A stretch of 64,000 nucleotides of DNA from Micropterix aruncella (lineage: Eukaryota; Arthropoda; Insecta; Lepidoptera; Micropterigidae). The translations under genes and the position numbers were made by a program. Of this stretch, positions 37,783 through 53,500 are shown piece after piece (positions within the stretch are counted from its first letter, which is position 1; each line of letters begins with the position of its first letter). Where the stretch lies: the NCBI GenBank assembly GCA_944548615.1, contig CALYMY010000064.1, positions 1-64,000 of the forward strand, read 5' to 3'. The notes below the pieces were generated by a model, which was given only the letters and a program-made list of their open reading frames with translations, had not been told where the DNA came from and did not search any database.

Positions 37783-40734
37783 ACATACACACTTACCGTC
37801 GTACATACATACACACTTACCGTCGTACATACATACACACTTACCGTCGTACATACATACACACTTACCGTCCTACATACATACGCACTTACCGTCCTAC
37901 ATACATACACACTTACCGTCCTACATACATACACACTTACCGTCCTACATACATACACACTTACCGTCCTACATACATACACACTTACCGTCCTACATAC
38001 ATACACACTTACCGTCCTACATACATACACACTTACCGTCCTACATACATACACACTTACCGTCCTACATACATACGCACTTACCGTCCTACATACATAC
38101 GCACTTACCGTCCTACATACATACGCACTTACCGTCCTACATACATACACACTTACCGTCCTACATACATACGCACTTACCGTCCTACATACATACCCAC
38201 TTACCGTCCTACATACATACACTTACCGTCCTACATACATACACACTTACCGTCCTACATACATACGCACTTACCGTCCTACATATATACACACTTACCG
38301 TCCTACATACATACACACTTACCGTCCTACATACATACACACTTACCGTCCTACATACATACACACTTACCGTCCTACATACATACACACTTACCGTCCT
38401 ACATACATACACACTTACCGTCCTACATACATACACACTTACCGTCCTACATACATACACACTTACCGTCCTACATACATACACTTACCGTCCTACATAC
38501 ATACACACTTACCGTCCTACATACATACGCACTTACCGTCCTACATATATACACACTTACCGTCGTACATACATACACACTTACCGTCGTACATACATAC
38601 ACACTTACCGTCGTACATACATACACACTTACCGTCGTACATACATACACACTTACCGTCGTACATACATACACACTTACCGTCCTACATACATACACAC
38701 TTACCGTCGTACATACATACACACTTACCGTCCTACATACATACACACTTACCGTCCTACATACATACACACTTACCGTCCTACATACATACACACTTAC
38801 CGTCCTACATACATACACACTTACCATCCTACATACATACACACTTACCGTCCTACATACATACACACTTACCGTCGTACATACATACACACTTACCGTC
38901 GTACATACATACACACTTACCGTCGTACATACATACACACTTACCGTCGTACATACATACACACTTACCGTCGTACATACATACACACTTACCGTCGTAC
39001 ATACATACACACTTACCGTCGTACATACATACACACTTACCGTCGTACATACATACACACTTACCGTCATACATACATACACACTTACCGTCGTACATAC
39101 ATACACACTTACCGTCGTACATACATACACACTTACCGTCGTACATACATACACACTTACCGTCGTACATACATACACACTTACCGTCGTACATACATAC
39201 ACACTTACCGTCGTACATACATACACGCTTACCGTCGTACATACATACACACTTACCGTCGTACATACATACACGCTTACCGTCGTACATACATACACAC
39301 TGACCGTCGTACATACATACACGCTTACCGTCGTACATACATACACACTTACCGTCGTACATACATACACACTTACCGTCGTACATACATACACACTTAC
39401 CGTCGTACATACATACACACTTACCGTCGTACATACATACACACTTACCGTCGTACATACATACACACTTACCGTCGTACATACATACACACTTACCGTC
39501 GTACATACATACACACTTACCGTCGTACATACATACACACTTACCGTCGTACATACATACACACTTACCGTCGTACATACATACACACTTACCGTCGTAC
39601 ATACATACACACTTACCGTCGTACATACATACACACTTACCGTCGTACATACATACACACTTACCGTCGTACATACATACACACTTACCGTCGTACATAC
39701 ATACACACTTACCGTCGTACATACATACACACTTACCGTCGTACATACATACACACTTACCGTCGTACATACATACACACTTACCGTCGTACATACATAC
39801 ACACTTACCGTCGTACGTACATACACACTTACCGTCGTACATACATACACACTTACCGTCGTACATACATACACACTTACCGTCGTACATACATACACAC
39901 TTACCGTCGTACATACATACACACTTACCGTCGTACATACATACACGCTTACCGTCGTACATACATACACACTTACCGTCATACATACATACACACTTAC
40001 CGTCGTACATACATACACACTTACCGTCGTACATACATACACACTTACCGTCGTACATACATACACACTTACCGTCGTACATACATACACACTTACCGTC
40101 GTACATACATACACACTTACCGTCGTACATACATACACGCTTACCGTCGTACATACATACACACTTACCGTCGTACATACATACACGCTTACCGTCGTAC
40201 ATACATACACACTGACCGTCGTACATACATACACGCTTACCGTCGTACATACATACACACTTACCGTCGTACATACATACACACTTACCGTCGTACATAC
40301 ATACACACTTACCGTCGTACATACATACACACTTACCGTCGTACATACATACACACTTACCGTCGTACATACATACACACTTACCGTCGTACATACATAC
40401 ACACTTACCGTCGTACATACATACACACTTACCGTCGTACATACATACACACTTACCGTCGTACATACATACACACTTACCGTCGTACATACATACACAC
40501 TTACCGTCGTACATACATACACACTTACCGTCGTACATACATACACACTTACCGTCGTACATACATACACACTTACCGTCGTACATACATACACACTTAC
40601 CGTCGTACATACATACACACTTACCGTCGTACATACATACACACTTACCGTCGTACATACATACACACTTACCGTCGTACATACATACACACTTACCGTC
40701 GTACATACATACACACTTACCGTCGTACATACAT
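37783..40734. repeat. 24-bp satellite array, segment 6
   Basis: The first 750 bp or so match the starts of segments 4 and 7 and the last 2 kb match the ends of segments 2, 5 and 7, but the middle (about 3.4 kb relative to segment 7) is missing: GTCC units with TATATACACAC near 38547 pass directly into the late GTCG block. The 912-bp duplication is marked by GTCATAC at 39069 and 39981. This looks like an unequal-exchange deletion product. Confidence 0.97.
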
Positions 40735-42435
40735 TGTAACGTTACCCGATTAAGGAAAAGCCTGTTGTTAGGTCATGGGGAAATATCTTTCATGGAATTT
40801 AGGATTACCGTGGAAAAAGAAGGTGTAATGCTTTAATGATGTGTGTATGTGGGCGCCACCACGGAAATCTAGGATGTTTGGGAATTCGGGTCGTTACGAG
40901 AAAAGGCAGGCGTGGTCGCTGCCTGACCTTGAACGCCGCAGAATTGGACACGCGACAGGATTTGGGACCGCGGTAGCTCAGTGGAAAGGGTCGTGGTGAA
41001 CCCAAGGAATCCTGCGCGGAGAAAAAGGAGAGCTTCTGGAGGAGAAGGACAGCCTTGCTTCTATTGTGAGAAAAAGGGGAAAACTATGGAAAGAAGAGTG
41101 GAGGAGTAATGAATAGGGATATAATACGTACTTACTGTGGGCTTATCGCCGAACCTGGAATAGAAAGTAGATGCTTGACCGCTGTGAAGTCGCGAGCGAT
41201 CTGAGCTGTCAGATTCGCTGCGCGGGCGGTCTCTGCGCCGATGTATTGCGGCGGGCTTCGCGCCGATCCGGAACAGTTACTCTCGTATATTATCAATCTG
41301 AGTCTGTACCATTTATACCATAAATCAAGAATAGAATCCCTCTCTGTGTGCGAGAGATTAACCCTTTTAAGAGAAAAACTCAAAGTAGGATACAAGGTTT
41401 ATTGCTCATAAATTACAGGATTTTATCTCATTCGATTTAAGTATATTAAAATATGTATTCGGGAGGACTTCTAGAACCTTCGCAAGCCCTTCGGAGCGGA
41501 GGAATCACCGGAGCGTGCGTGAAAAGTCACGGTAGGTAGGTCGCTAAACTCACGGTAGGTAGGTGCTTACGGGTATTATGGGGAATTTCGGGAGGAATTC
41601 TGGGATCACCTCTACGGATATGCTTTTATATTGTTATTATTTGTACAAAGGAGACTTTGAAAAGGGGGAGAACCTTCAACAACCGCCGGCGCGGGAACTT
41701 GCGTTACGTCGGTCTGGCGCGTTCTCTGAAACGTACCACGGTTTCACGGGAATTACGCGCCGAGCCCTTGGACTCTCTCTCTTGCGCTTGGCTGGGTTGA
41801 ACAGTGCCTCTAATGACGATTAAACGGGAAAAATGCCCTAAGGCGAACTATAGAGAGCGCTCTTGCACTAGATTCGAATGATTGGATTCTTTAGTATGAA
41901 ATATAATAATTATTATCTGAACTCTGGGGGGTTTTAAAGTTTGGGGAGTCAGAAAAACGTGAACCCTAGAAACTCGCCTGATATGGAAGGTAGGTCCCTC
42001 GGAGGCTGGGGTTCGTTGCGGCTGACTGCGGGATTTGCGCACTGATGTCGCCCGTTGAAACTATGGATTCTTGACGAACTTTAAAACGTGTCACTGCAGC
42101 TCCGTTTTGCGATAAAATGTGAGCCGCTGGGGACTTGACCCCCAGCGGCCACGGGCACTTCCGCTGCGTTCGGCGGTTCAAAAACTAAGCGAGGGTATCA
42201 AAATTGGGCGCTCGATCCGGTCGGTTTTTAATTTAGTATTCTGGCAATTTTTGCCGCCGAATCCGACTAGGGGTGTGCGATGTTATATCGCATGATGCGA
42301 TTACGGCAACGATCGGAAGTCGAGATAATATATTTATGTGCCGATTGAATTGTGGCGAAGTGTAAAGTGAATTATATGAGAGTTTTGCTAATGTATTTTA
42401 AAGAGGTAAAATCTCGTGACGAGTAGTTCGTCACA
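40735..42435. mobile_element. Putative solo LTR, copy 3
   Basis: 1,701 bp, the same sequence as the other copies, flanked by ACAT (40731-40734 and 42436-42439). GC hairpin at 42123-42149. Orientation unresolved. Confidence 0.6.
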
Positions 42436-45400
42436 ACATACACACTTACCGTCGTACATACATACACACTTACCGTCGTACATACATACACACTTACCGT
42501 CGTACATACATACACACTTACCGTCCTACATACATACGCACTTACCGTCCTACATACATACACACTTACCGTCCTACATACATACACACTTACCGTCCTA
42601 CATACATACACACTTACCGTCCTACATACATACACACTTACCGTCCTACATACATACACACTTACCGTCCTACATACATACACACTTACCGTCCTACATA
42701 CATACACACTTACCGTCCTACATACATACGCACTTACCGTCCTACATACATACGCACTTACCGTCCTACATACATACGCACTTACCGTCCTACATACATA
42801 CACACTTACCGTCCTACATACATACGCACTTACCGTCCTACATACATACCCACTTACCGTCCTACATACATACACTTACCGTCCTACATACATACACACT
42901 TACCGTCCTACATACATACGCACTTACCGTCCTACATATATACACACTTACCGTCCTACATACATACACACTTACCGTCCTACATACATACACACTTACC
43001 GTCCTACATACATACACACTTACCGTCCTACATACATACACACTTACCGTCCTACATACATACACACTTACCGTCCTACATACATACACACTTACCGTCC
43101 TACATACATACACACTTACCGTCCTACATACATACACTTACCGTCCTACATACATACACACTTACCGTCCTACATACATACGCACTTACCGTCCTACATA
43201 TATACACACTTACCGTCCTACATACATACACACTTACCGTCGTACATACATACACACTTACCGTCGTACATACATACACACTTACCGTCGTACATACATA
43301 CACACTTACCGTCGTACATACATACACACTTACCGTCGTACATACATACACACTTACCGTCGTACATACATACACACTTACCGTCGTACATACATACACA
43401 CTTACCGTCGTACATACATACACACTTACCGTCGTACATACATACACACTTACCGTCGTACATACATACACACTTACCGTCGTACGTACATACACACTTA
43501 CCGTCGTACATACATACACACTTACCGTCGTACGTACATACACACTTACCGTCGTACATACATACACACTTACCGTCGTACGTACATACACACTTACCGT
43601 CGTACATACATACACAATTACCGTCGTACGTACATACACACTTACCGTCGTACATACATACACACTTACCGTCGTACATACATACACACTTACCGTCGTA
43701 CATACATACACACTTACCGTCGTACATACATACACACTTACCGTCGTACATACATACACACTTACCGTCGTACATACATACACACTTACCGTCGTACATA
43801 CATACACACTTACCGTCGTACATACATACACACTTACCGTCGTACATACATACACACTTACCGTCGTACATACATACACACTTACCGTCGTACATACATA
43901 CACACTTACCGTCGTACATACATACACACTTACCGTCGTACATACATACACACTTACCGTCGTACATACATACACACTTACCGTCGTACATACATACACA
44001 CTTACCGTCGTACATACATACACACTTACCGTCGTACATACATACACACTTACCGTCGTACATACATACACACTTACCGTCGTACATACATACACACTTA
44101 CCGTCGTACATACATACACACTTACCGTCACACATACATACACACTTACCGTCGTACATACATACACACTTACCGTCGTACATACATACACACTTACCGT
44201 CGTACATACATACACACTTACCGTCGTACATACATACACACTTACCGTCGTACATACATACACACTTACCGTCGTACATACATACACACTTACCGTCGTA
44301 CATACATACACACTTACCGTCGTACATACATACACACTTACCGTCGTACATACATACACACTTACCGTCGTACATACATACGCACTTACCGTCCTACATA
44401 CATACACACTTACCGTCCTACATACATACGCACTTACCGTCCTACATACATACGCACTTACCGTCCTACATACATACGCACTTACCGTCCTACATACATA
44501 CACATTTACCGTCCTACATACATACGCACTTACCGTCCTACATACATACCCACTTACCGTCCTACATACATACACTTACCGTCCTACATACATACACACT
44601 TACCGTCCTACATACATACGCACTTACCGTCCTACATATATACACACTTACCGTCCTACATACATACACACTTACCGTCCTACATACATACACACTTACC
44701 GTCCTACATACATACACACTTACCGTCCTACATACATACACACTTACCGTCCTACATACATACACACTTACCGTCCTACATACATACACACTTACCGTCC
44801 TACATACATACATACTTACCGTCCTACATACATACACACTTACCGTCCTACATACATACACACTTACCGTCCTACATACATACACACTTACCGTCCTACA
44901 TACATACACACTTACCGTCCTACATACATACACACTTACCGTCCTACATACATACACATTTACCGTCCTACATACATACACACTTACCGTCCTACATACA
45001 TACACACTTACCGTCCTACATACATACACACTTACCGTCCTACATACATACACACTTACCGTCCTACATACATACACACTTACCGTCCTACATACATACA
45101 CACTTACCGTCCTACATACATACACACTTACCGTCCTACATACATACACACTTACCGTCCTACATACATACACACTTACCGTCCTACATACATACACACT
45201 TACCGTCCTACATACATACACACTTACCGTCCTACATACATACACACTTACCGTCCTACATACATACACACTTACCGTCCTACATACATACACACTTACC
45301 GTCCTACATACATACACACTTACCGTCCTACATACATACACACTTACCGTCCTACATACATACACACTTACCGTCCTACTTACATACACACTTACCGTCC

Positions 45401-48400
45401 TACATACACACACACTTACCGTCCTACATACATACACACTTACCGTCCTACATACACACACACTTACCGTCCTACATACATACACACTTACCGTCCTACA
45501 TACATACACACTTACCGTCCTACATACATACACACTTACCGTCCTACATACATACACACTTACCGTCCTACATACATACACACTTACCGTCCTACACACA
45601 TACACACTTACCGTCCTACATACATACACACTTACCGTCCTACATACATACACACTTACCGTCCTACATACATACACACTTACCGTCCTACATACATACA
45701 CACTTACCGTCCTACATACATACACACTTACCGTCCTACATACATACACACTTACCGTCCTACATACATACACACTTACCGTCCTACATACATACACACT
45801 TACCGTCCTACATACATACACACTTACCGTCCTACATACATACACACTTACCGTCCTACATACATACACACTTACCGTCCTACATACATACACACTTACC
45901 GTCCTACATACATACACACTTACCGTCCTACATACATACACACTTACCGTCGTACGTACATACACACTTACCGTCGTACATACATACACACTTACCGTCG
46001 TACGTACATACACACTTACCGTCGTACATACATACACACTTACCGTCGTACATACATACACACTTACCGTCGTACATACATACACACTTACCGTCGTACA
46101 TATATACACACTTACCGTCGTACATACATACACACTTACCGTCGTACATACATACACACTTACCGTCGTACATACATACACACTTACCGTCGTACATACA
46201 TACACACTTACCGTCGTACATACATACACACTTACCGTCGTACATACATACACACTTACCGTCGTACATACATACACACTTACCGTCGTACATACATACA
46301 CACTTACCGTCGTACATACATACACAATTACCGTCGTACATACATACACACTTACCGTCGTACATACATACACACTTACCGTCGTACATACATACACACT
46401 TACCGTCGTACATACATACACACTTACCGTCGTACATACATACACACTTACCGTCGTACATACATACACACTTACCGTCGTACATACATACACACTTACC
46501 GTCGTACATACATACACACTTACCGTCGTACATACATACACACTTACCGTCGTACATACATACACACTTACCGTCGTACATACATACACACTTACCGTCG
46601 TACATACATACACACTTACCGTCGTACATACATACACACTTACCGTCGTACATACATACACACTTACCGTCGTACATACATACACACTTACCGTCGTACA
46701 TACATACACACTTACCGTCGTACATACATACACACTTACCGTCGTACATACATACACACTTACCGTCGTACATACATACACACTTACCGTCGTACATACA
46801 TACACACTTACCGTCCTACATACATACACACTTACCGTCGTACATACATACACACTTACCGTCCTACATACATACACACTTACCGTCCTACATACATACA
46901 CACTTACCGTCCTACATACATACACACTTACCGTCCTACATACATACACACTTACCATCCTACATACATACACACTTACCGTCCTACATACATACACACT
47001 TACCGTCGTACATACATACACACTTACCGTCGTACATACATACACACTTACCGTCGTACATACATACACACTTACCGTCGTACATACATACACACTTACC
47101 GTCGTACATACATACACACTTACCGTCGTACATACATACACACTTACCGTCGTACATACATACACACTTACCGTCGTACATACATACACACTTACCGTCA
47201 TACATACATACACACTTAGCGTCGTACATACATACACACTTACCGTCGTACATACATACACACTTACCGTCGTACATACATACACACTTACCGTCGTACA
47301 TACATACACACTTACCGTCGTACATACATACACACTTACCGTCGTACATACATACACGCTTACCGTCGTACATACATACACACTTACCGTCGTACATACA
47401 TACACGCTTACCGTCGTACATACATACACACTGACCGTCGTACATACATACACGCTTACCGTCGTACATACATACACACTTACCGTCGTACATACATACA
47501 CACTTACCGTCGTACATACATACACACTTACCGTCGTACATACATACACACTTACCGTCGTACATACATACACACTTACCGTCGTACATACATACACACT
47601 TACCGTCGTACATACATACACACTTACCGTCGTACATACATACACACTTACCGTCGTACATACATACACACTTACCGTCGTACATACATACACACTTACC
47701 GTCGTACATACATACACACTTACCGTCGTACATACATACACACTTACCGTCGTACATACATACACACTTACCGTCGTACATACATACACACTTACCGTCG
47801 TACATACATACACACTTACCGTCGTACATACATACACACTTACCGTCGTACATACATACACACTTACCGTCGTACATACATACACACTTACCGTCGTACA
47901 TACATACACACTTACCGTCGTACATACATACACACTTACCGTCGTACGTACATACACACTTACCGTCGTACATACATACACACTTACCGTCGTACATACA
48001 TACACACTTACCGTCGTACATACATACACACTTACCGTCGTACATACATACACACTTACCGTCGTACATACATACACGCTTACCGTCGTACATACATACA
48101 CACTTACCGTCATACATACATACACACTTACCGTCGTACATACATACACACTTACCGTCGTACATACATACACACTTACCGTCGTACATACATACACACT
48201 TACCGTCGTACATACATACACACTTACCGTCGTACATACATACACACTTACCGTCGTACATACATACACGCTTACCGTCGTACATACATACACACTTACC
48301 GTCGTACATACATACACGCTTACCGTCGTACATACATACACACTGACCGTCGTACATACATACACGCTTACCGTCGTACATACATACACACTTACCGTCG

Positions 48401-48841
48401 TACATACATACACACTTACCGTCGTACATACATACACACTTACCGTCGTACATACATACACACTTACCGTCGTACATACATACACACTTACCGTCGTACA
48501 TACATACACACTTACCGTCGTACATACATACACACTTACCGTCGTACATACATACACACTTACCGTCGTACATACATACACACTTACCGTCGTACATACA
48601 TACACACTTACCGTCGTACATACATACACACTTACCGTCGTACATACATACACACTTACCGTCGTACATACATACACACTTACCGTCGTACATACATACA
48701 CACTTACCGTCGTACATACATACACACTTACCGTCGTACATACATACACACTTACCGTCGTACATACATACACACTTACCGTCGTACATACATACACACT
48801 TACCGTCGTACATACATACACACTTACCGTCGTACATACAT
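42436..48841. repeat. 24-bp satellite array, segment 7
   Basis: The fullest uninterrupted version of the array between two solo LTRs (6,406 bp). Starts as segments 4 and 6, continues as segment 2: GTCC to about 43225, GTCG to about 44390 with alternating GTACGTACAT units at about 43490-43630, GTCC to about 45945, GTCG to about 46805, mixed to about 46995, then GTCG with CACGCTT/CACTGACC units and the 912-bp duplication (GTCATAC near 47200 and 48112). It contains neither LINE nor LTR insertion, so it shows the pre-insertion state. Confidence 0.97.
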
Positions 48842-50542
48842 TGTAACGTTACCCGATTAAGGAAAAGCCTGTTGTTAGGTCATGGGGAAATATCTTTCAT
48901 GGAATTTAGGATTACCGTGGAAAAAGAAGGTGTAATGCTTTAATGATGTGTGTATGTGGGCGCCACCACGGAAATCTAGGATGTTTGGGAATTCGGGTCG
49001 TTACGAGAAAAGGCAGGCGTGGTCGCTGCCTGACCTTGAACGCCGCAGAATTGGACACGCGACAGGATTTGGGACCGCGGTAGCTCAGTGGAAAGGGTCG
49101 TGGTGAACCCAAGGAATCCTGCGCGGAGAAAAAGGAGAGCTTCTGGAGGAGAAGGACAGCCTTGCTTCTATTGTGAGAAAAAGGGGAAAACTATGGAAAG
49201 AAGAGTGGAGGAGTAATGAATAGGGATATAATACGTACTTACTGTGGGCTTATCGCCGAACCTGGAATAGAAAGTAGATGCTTGACCGCTGTGAAGTCGC
49301 GAGCGATCTGAGCTGTCAGATTCGCTGCGCGGGCGGTCTCTGCGCCGATGTATTGCGGCGGGCTTCGCGCCGATCCGGAACAGTTACTCTCGTATATTAT
49401 CAATCTGAGTCTGTACCATTTATACCATAAATCAAGAATAGAATCCCTCTCTGTGTGCGAGAGATTAACCCTTTTAAGAGAAAAACTCAAAGTAGGATAC
49501 AAGGTTTATTGCTCATAAATTACAGGATTTTATCTCATTCGATTTAAGTATATTAAAATATGTATTCGGGAGGACTTCTAGAACCTTCGCAAGCCCTTCG
49601 GAGCGGAGGAATCACCGGAGCGTGCGTGAAAAGTCACGGTAGGTAGGTCGCTAAACTCACGGTAGGTAGGTGCTTACGGGTATTATGGGGAATTTCGGGA
49701 GGAATTCTGGGATCACCTCTACGGATATGCTTTTATATTGTTATTATTTGTACAAAGGAGACTTTGAAAAGGGGGAGAACCTTCAACAACCGCCGGCGCG
49801 GGAACTTGCGTTACGTCGGTCTGGCGCGTTCTCTGAAACGTACCACGGTTTCACGGGAATTACGCGCCGAGCCCTTGGACTCTCTCTCTTGCGCTTGGCT
49901 GGGTTGAACAGTGCCTCTAATGACGATTAAACGGGAAAAATGCCCTAAGGCGAACTATAGAGAGCGCTCTTGCACTAGATTCGAATGATTGGATTCTTTA
50001 GTATGAAATATAATAATTATTATCTGAACTCTGGGGGGTTTTAAAGTTTGGGGAGTCAGAAAAACGTGAACCCTAGAAACTCGCCTGATATGGAAGGTAG
50101 GTCCCTCGGAGGCTGGGGTTCGTTGCGGCTGACTGCGGGATTTGCGCACTGATGTCGCCCGTTGAAACTATGGATTCTTGACGAACTTTAAAACGTGTCA
50201 CTGCAGCTCCGTTTTGCGATAAAATGTGAGCCGCTGGGGACTTGACCCCCAGCGGCCACGGGCACTTCCGCTGCGTTCGGCGGTTCAAAAACTAAGCGAG
50301 GGTATCAAAATTGGGCGCTCGATCCGGTCGGTTTTTAATTTAGTATTCTGGCAATTTTTGCCGCCGAATCCGACTAGGGGTGTGCGATGTTATATCGCAT
50401 GATGCGATTACGGCAACGATCGGAAGTCGAGATAATATATTTATGTGCCGATTGAATTGTGGCGAAGTGTAAAGTGAATTATATGAGAGTTTTGCTAATG
50501 TATTTTAAAGAGGTAAAATCTCGTGACGAGTAGTTCGTCACA
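48842..50542. mobile_element. Putative solo LTR, copy 4
   Basis: 1,701 bp, the same sequence as the other copies, flanked by ACAT (48838-48841 and 50543-50546). The left flank matches the other copies, but the right flank is followed by GTCG-type units only, so one duplication breakpoint lies just downstream. GC hairpin at 50230-50256. Confidence 0.6.
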
Positions 50543-53500
50543 ACATACACACTTACCGTCGTACATACATACACACTTACCGTCGTACATACATACACAC
50601 TTACCGTCGTACATACATACACACTTACCGTCGTACATACATACACACTTACCGTCGTACATACATACACACTTACCGTCGTACATACATACACACTTAC
50701 CATCGTACATACATACACACTTACCGTCGTACATACATACACACTTACCGTCGTACATACATACACACTTACCGTCGTACATACATACACACTTACCGTC
50801 GTACATACATACACACTTACCGTCGTACATACATACACACTTACCGTCGTACATACATACACACTTACCGTCGTACGTACATACACACTTACCGTCGTAC
50901 ATACATACACACTTACCGTCGTACGTACATACACACTTACCGTCGTACATACATACACACTTACCGTCGTACATACATACACACTTACCGTCGTACGTAC
51001 GTACACACTTACCGTCGTACATACATACACACTTACCGTCGTACGTACATACACACTTACCGTCGTACGTACATACACACTTACCGTCGTACATACATAC
51101 ACACTTACCGTCGTACATACATACACACTTACCGTCGTACATACATACACACTTACCGTCGTACATACATACACACTTACCGTCGTACATACATACACAC
51201 TTACCGTCGTACATACATACACACTTACCGTCGTACATACATACACACTTACCGTCGTACATACATACACACTTACCGTCGTACATACATACACACTTAC
51301 CGTCGTACATACATACACACTTACCGTCGTACATACATACACACTTACCGTCGTACATACATACACACTTACCGTCGTACATACATACACACTTACCGTC
51401 GTACATACATACACACTTACCGTCGTACATACATACACACTTACCGTCGTACATACATACACACTTACCGTCGTACATACATACACACTTACCGTCGTAC
51501 ATACATACACACTTACCGTCGTACATACATACACACTTACCGTCGTACGTACATACACACTTACCGTCGTACATACATACACACTTACCGTCGTACATAC
51601 ATACACACTTACCGTCGTACATACATACACACTTACCGTCGTACATACATACACACTTACCGTCGTACATACATACACACTTACCGTCGTACATACATAC
51701 ACACTTACCGTCGTACATACATACACACTTACCGTCGTACATACATACACACTTACCGTCGTACATACATACACACTTACCGTCGTACATACATACACAC
51801 TTACCGTCGTACATACATACACACTTACCGTCGTACATACATACACACTTACCGTCGTACATACATACACACTTACCGTCGTACATACATACACACTTAC
51901 CGTCGTACATACATACACACTTACCGTCGTACATACATACACACTTACCGTCGTACATACATACACACTTACCGTCGTACATACATACACACTTACCGTC
52001 GTACATACATACACACTTACCGTCGTACATACATACACACTTACCGTCGTACATACATACACACTTACCGTCGTACATACATACACACTTACCGTCGTAC
52101 ATACATACACACTTACCGTCGTACATACATACACACTTACCGTCGTACATACATACACACTTACCGTCGTACATACATACACACTTACCGTCGTACATAC
52201 ATACACACTTACCGTCGTACATACATACACACTTACCGTCGTACATACATACACACTTACCGTCGTACATACATACACACTTACCGTCGTACATACATAC
52301 ACACTTACCGTCGTACATACATACACACTTACCGTCGTACATACATACACACTTACCGTCGTACATACATACACACTTACCGTCGTACATACATACACAC
52401 TTACCGTCGTACATACATACACACTTACCGTCGTACATACATACACACTTACCGTCGTACATACATACACACTTACCGTCGTACATACATACACACTTAC
52501 CGTCGTACATACATACACACTTACCGTCGTACATACATACACACTTACCGTCGTACATACATACACACTTACCGTCGTACATACATACACACTTACCGTC
52601 GTACATACATACACACTTACCGTCGTACATACATACACACTTACCGTCGTACATACATACACACTTACCGTCGTACATACATACACACTTACCGTCGTAC
52701 ATACATACACACTTACCGTCGTACATACATACACACTTACCGTCGTACATACATACACACTTACCGTCGTACATACATACACACTTACCGTCGTACATAC
52801 ATACACACTTACCGTCGTACATACATACACACTTACCGTCGTACATACATACACACTTACCGTCGTACATACATACACACTTACCGTCGTACATACATAC
52901 ACACTTACCGTCGTACATACATACACACTTACCGTCGTACATACATACACACTTACCGTCGTACATACATACACACTTACCGTCGTACATACATACACAC
53001 TTACCGTCGTACATACATACACACTTACCGTCGTACATACATACACACTTACCGTCGTACATACATACACACTTACCGTCGTACATACATACACACTTAC
53101 CGTCGTACGTACATACACACTTACCGTCGTACATACATACACACTTACCGTCGTACGTACATACACACTTACCGTCGTACATACATACACACTTACCGTC
53201 GTACGTACATACACACTTACCGTCGTACATACATACACACTTACCGTCGTACGTACATACACACTTACCGTCGTACATACATACACACTTACCGTCGTAC
53301 ATACATACACACTTACCGTCGTACATACATACACACTTACCGTCGTACATACATACACACTTACCGTCGTACATACATACACACTTACCGTCGTACATAC
53401 ATACACACTTACCGTCGTACATACATACACACTTACCGTCGTACATACATACACACTTACCGTCGTACATACATACACACTTACCGTCGTACATACATAC

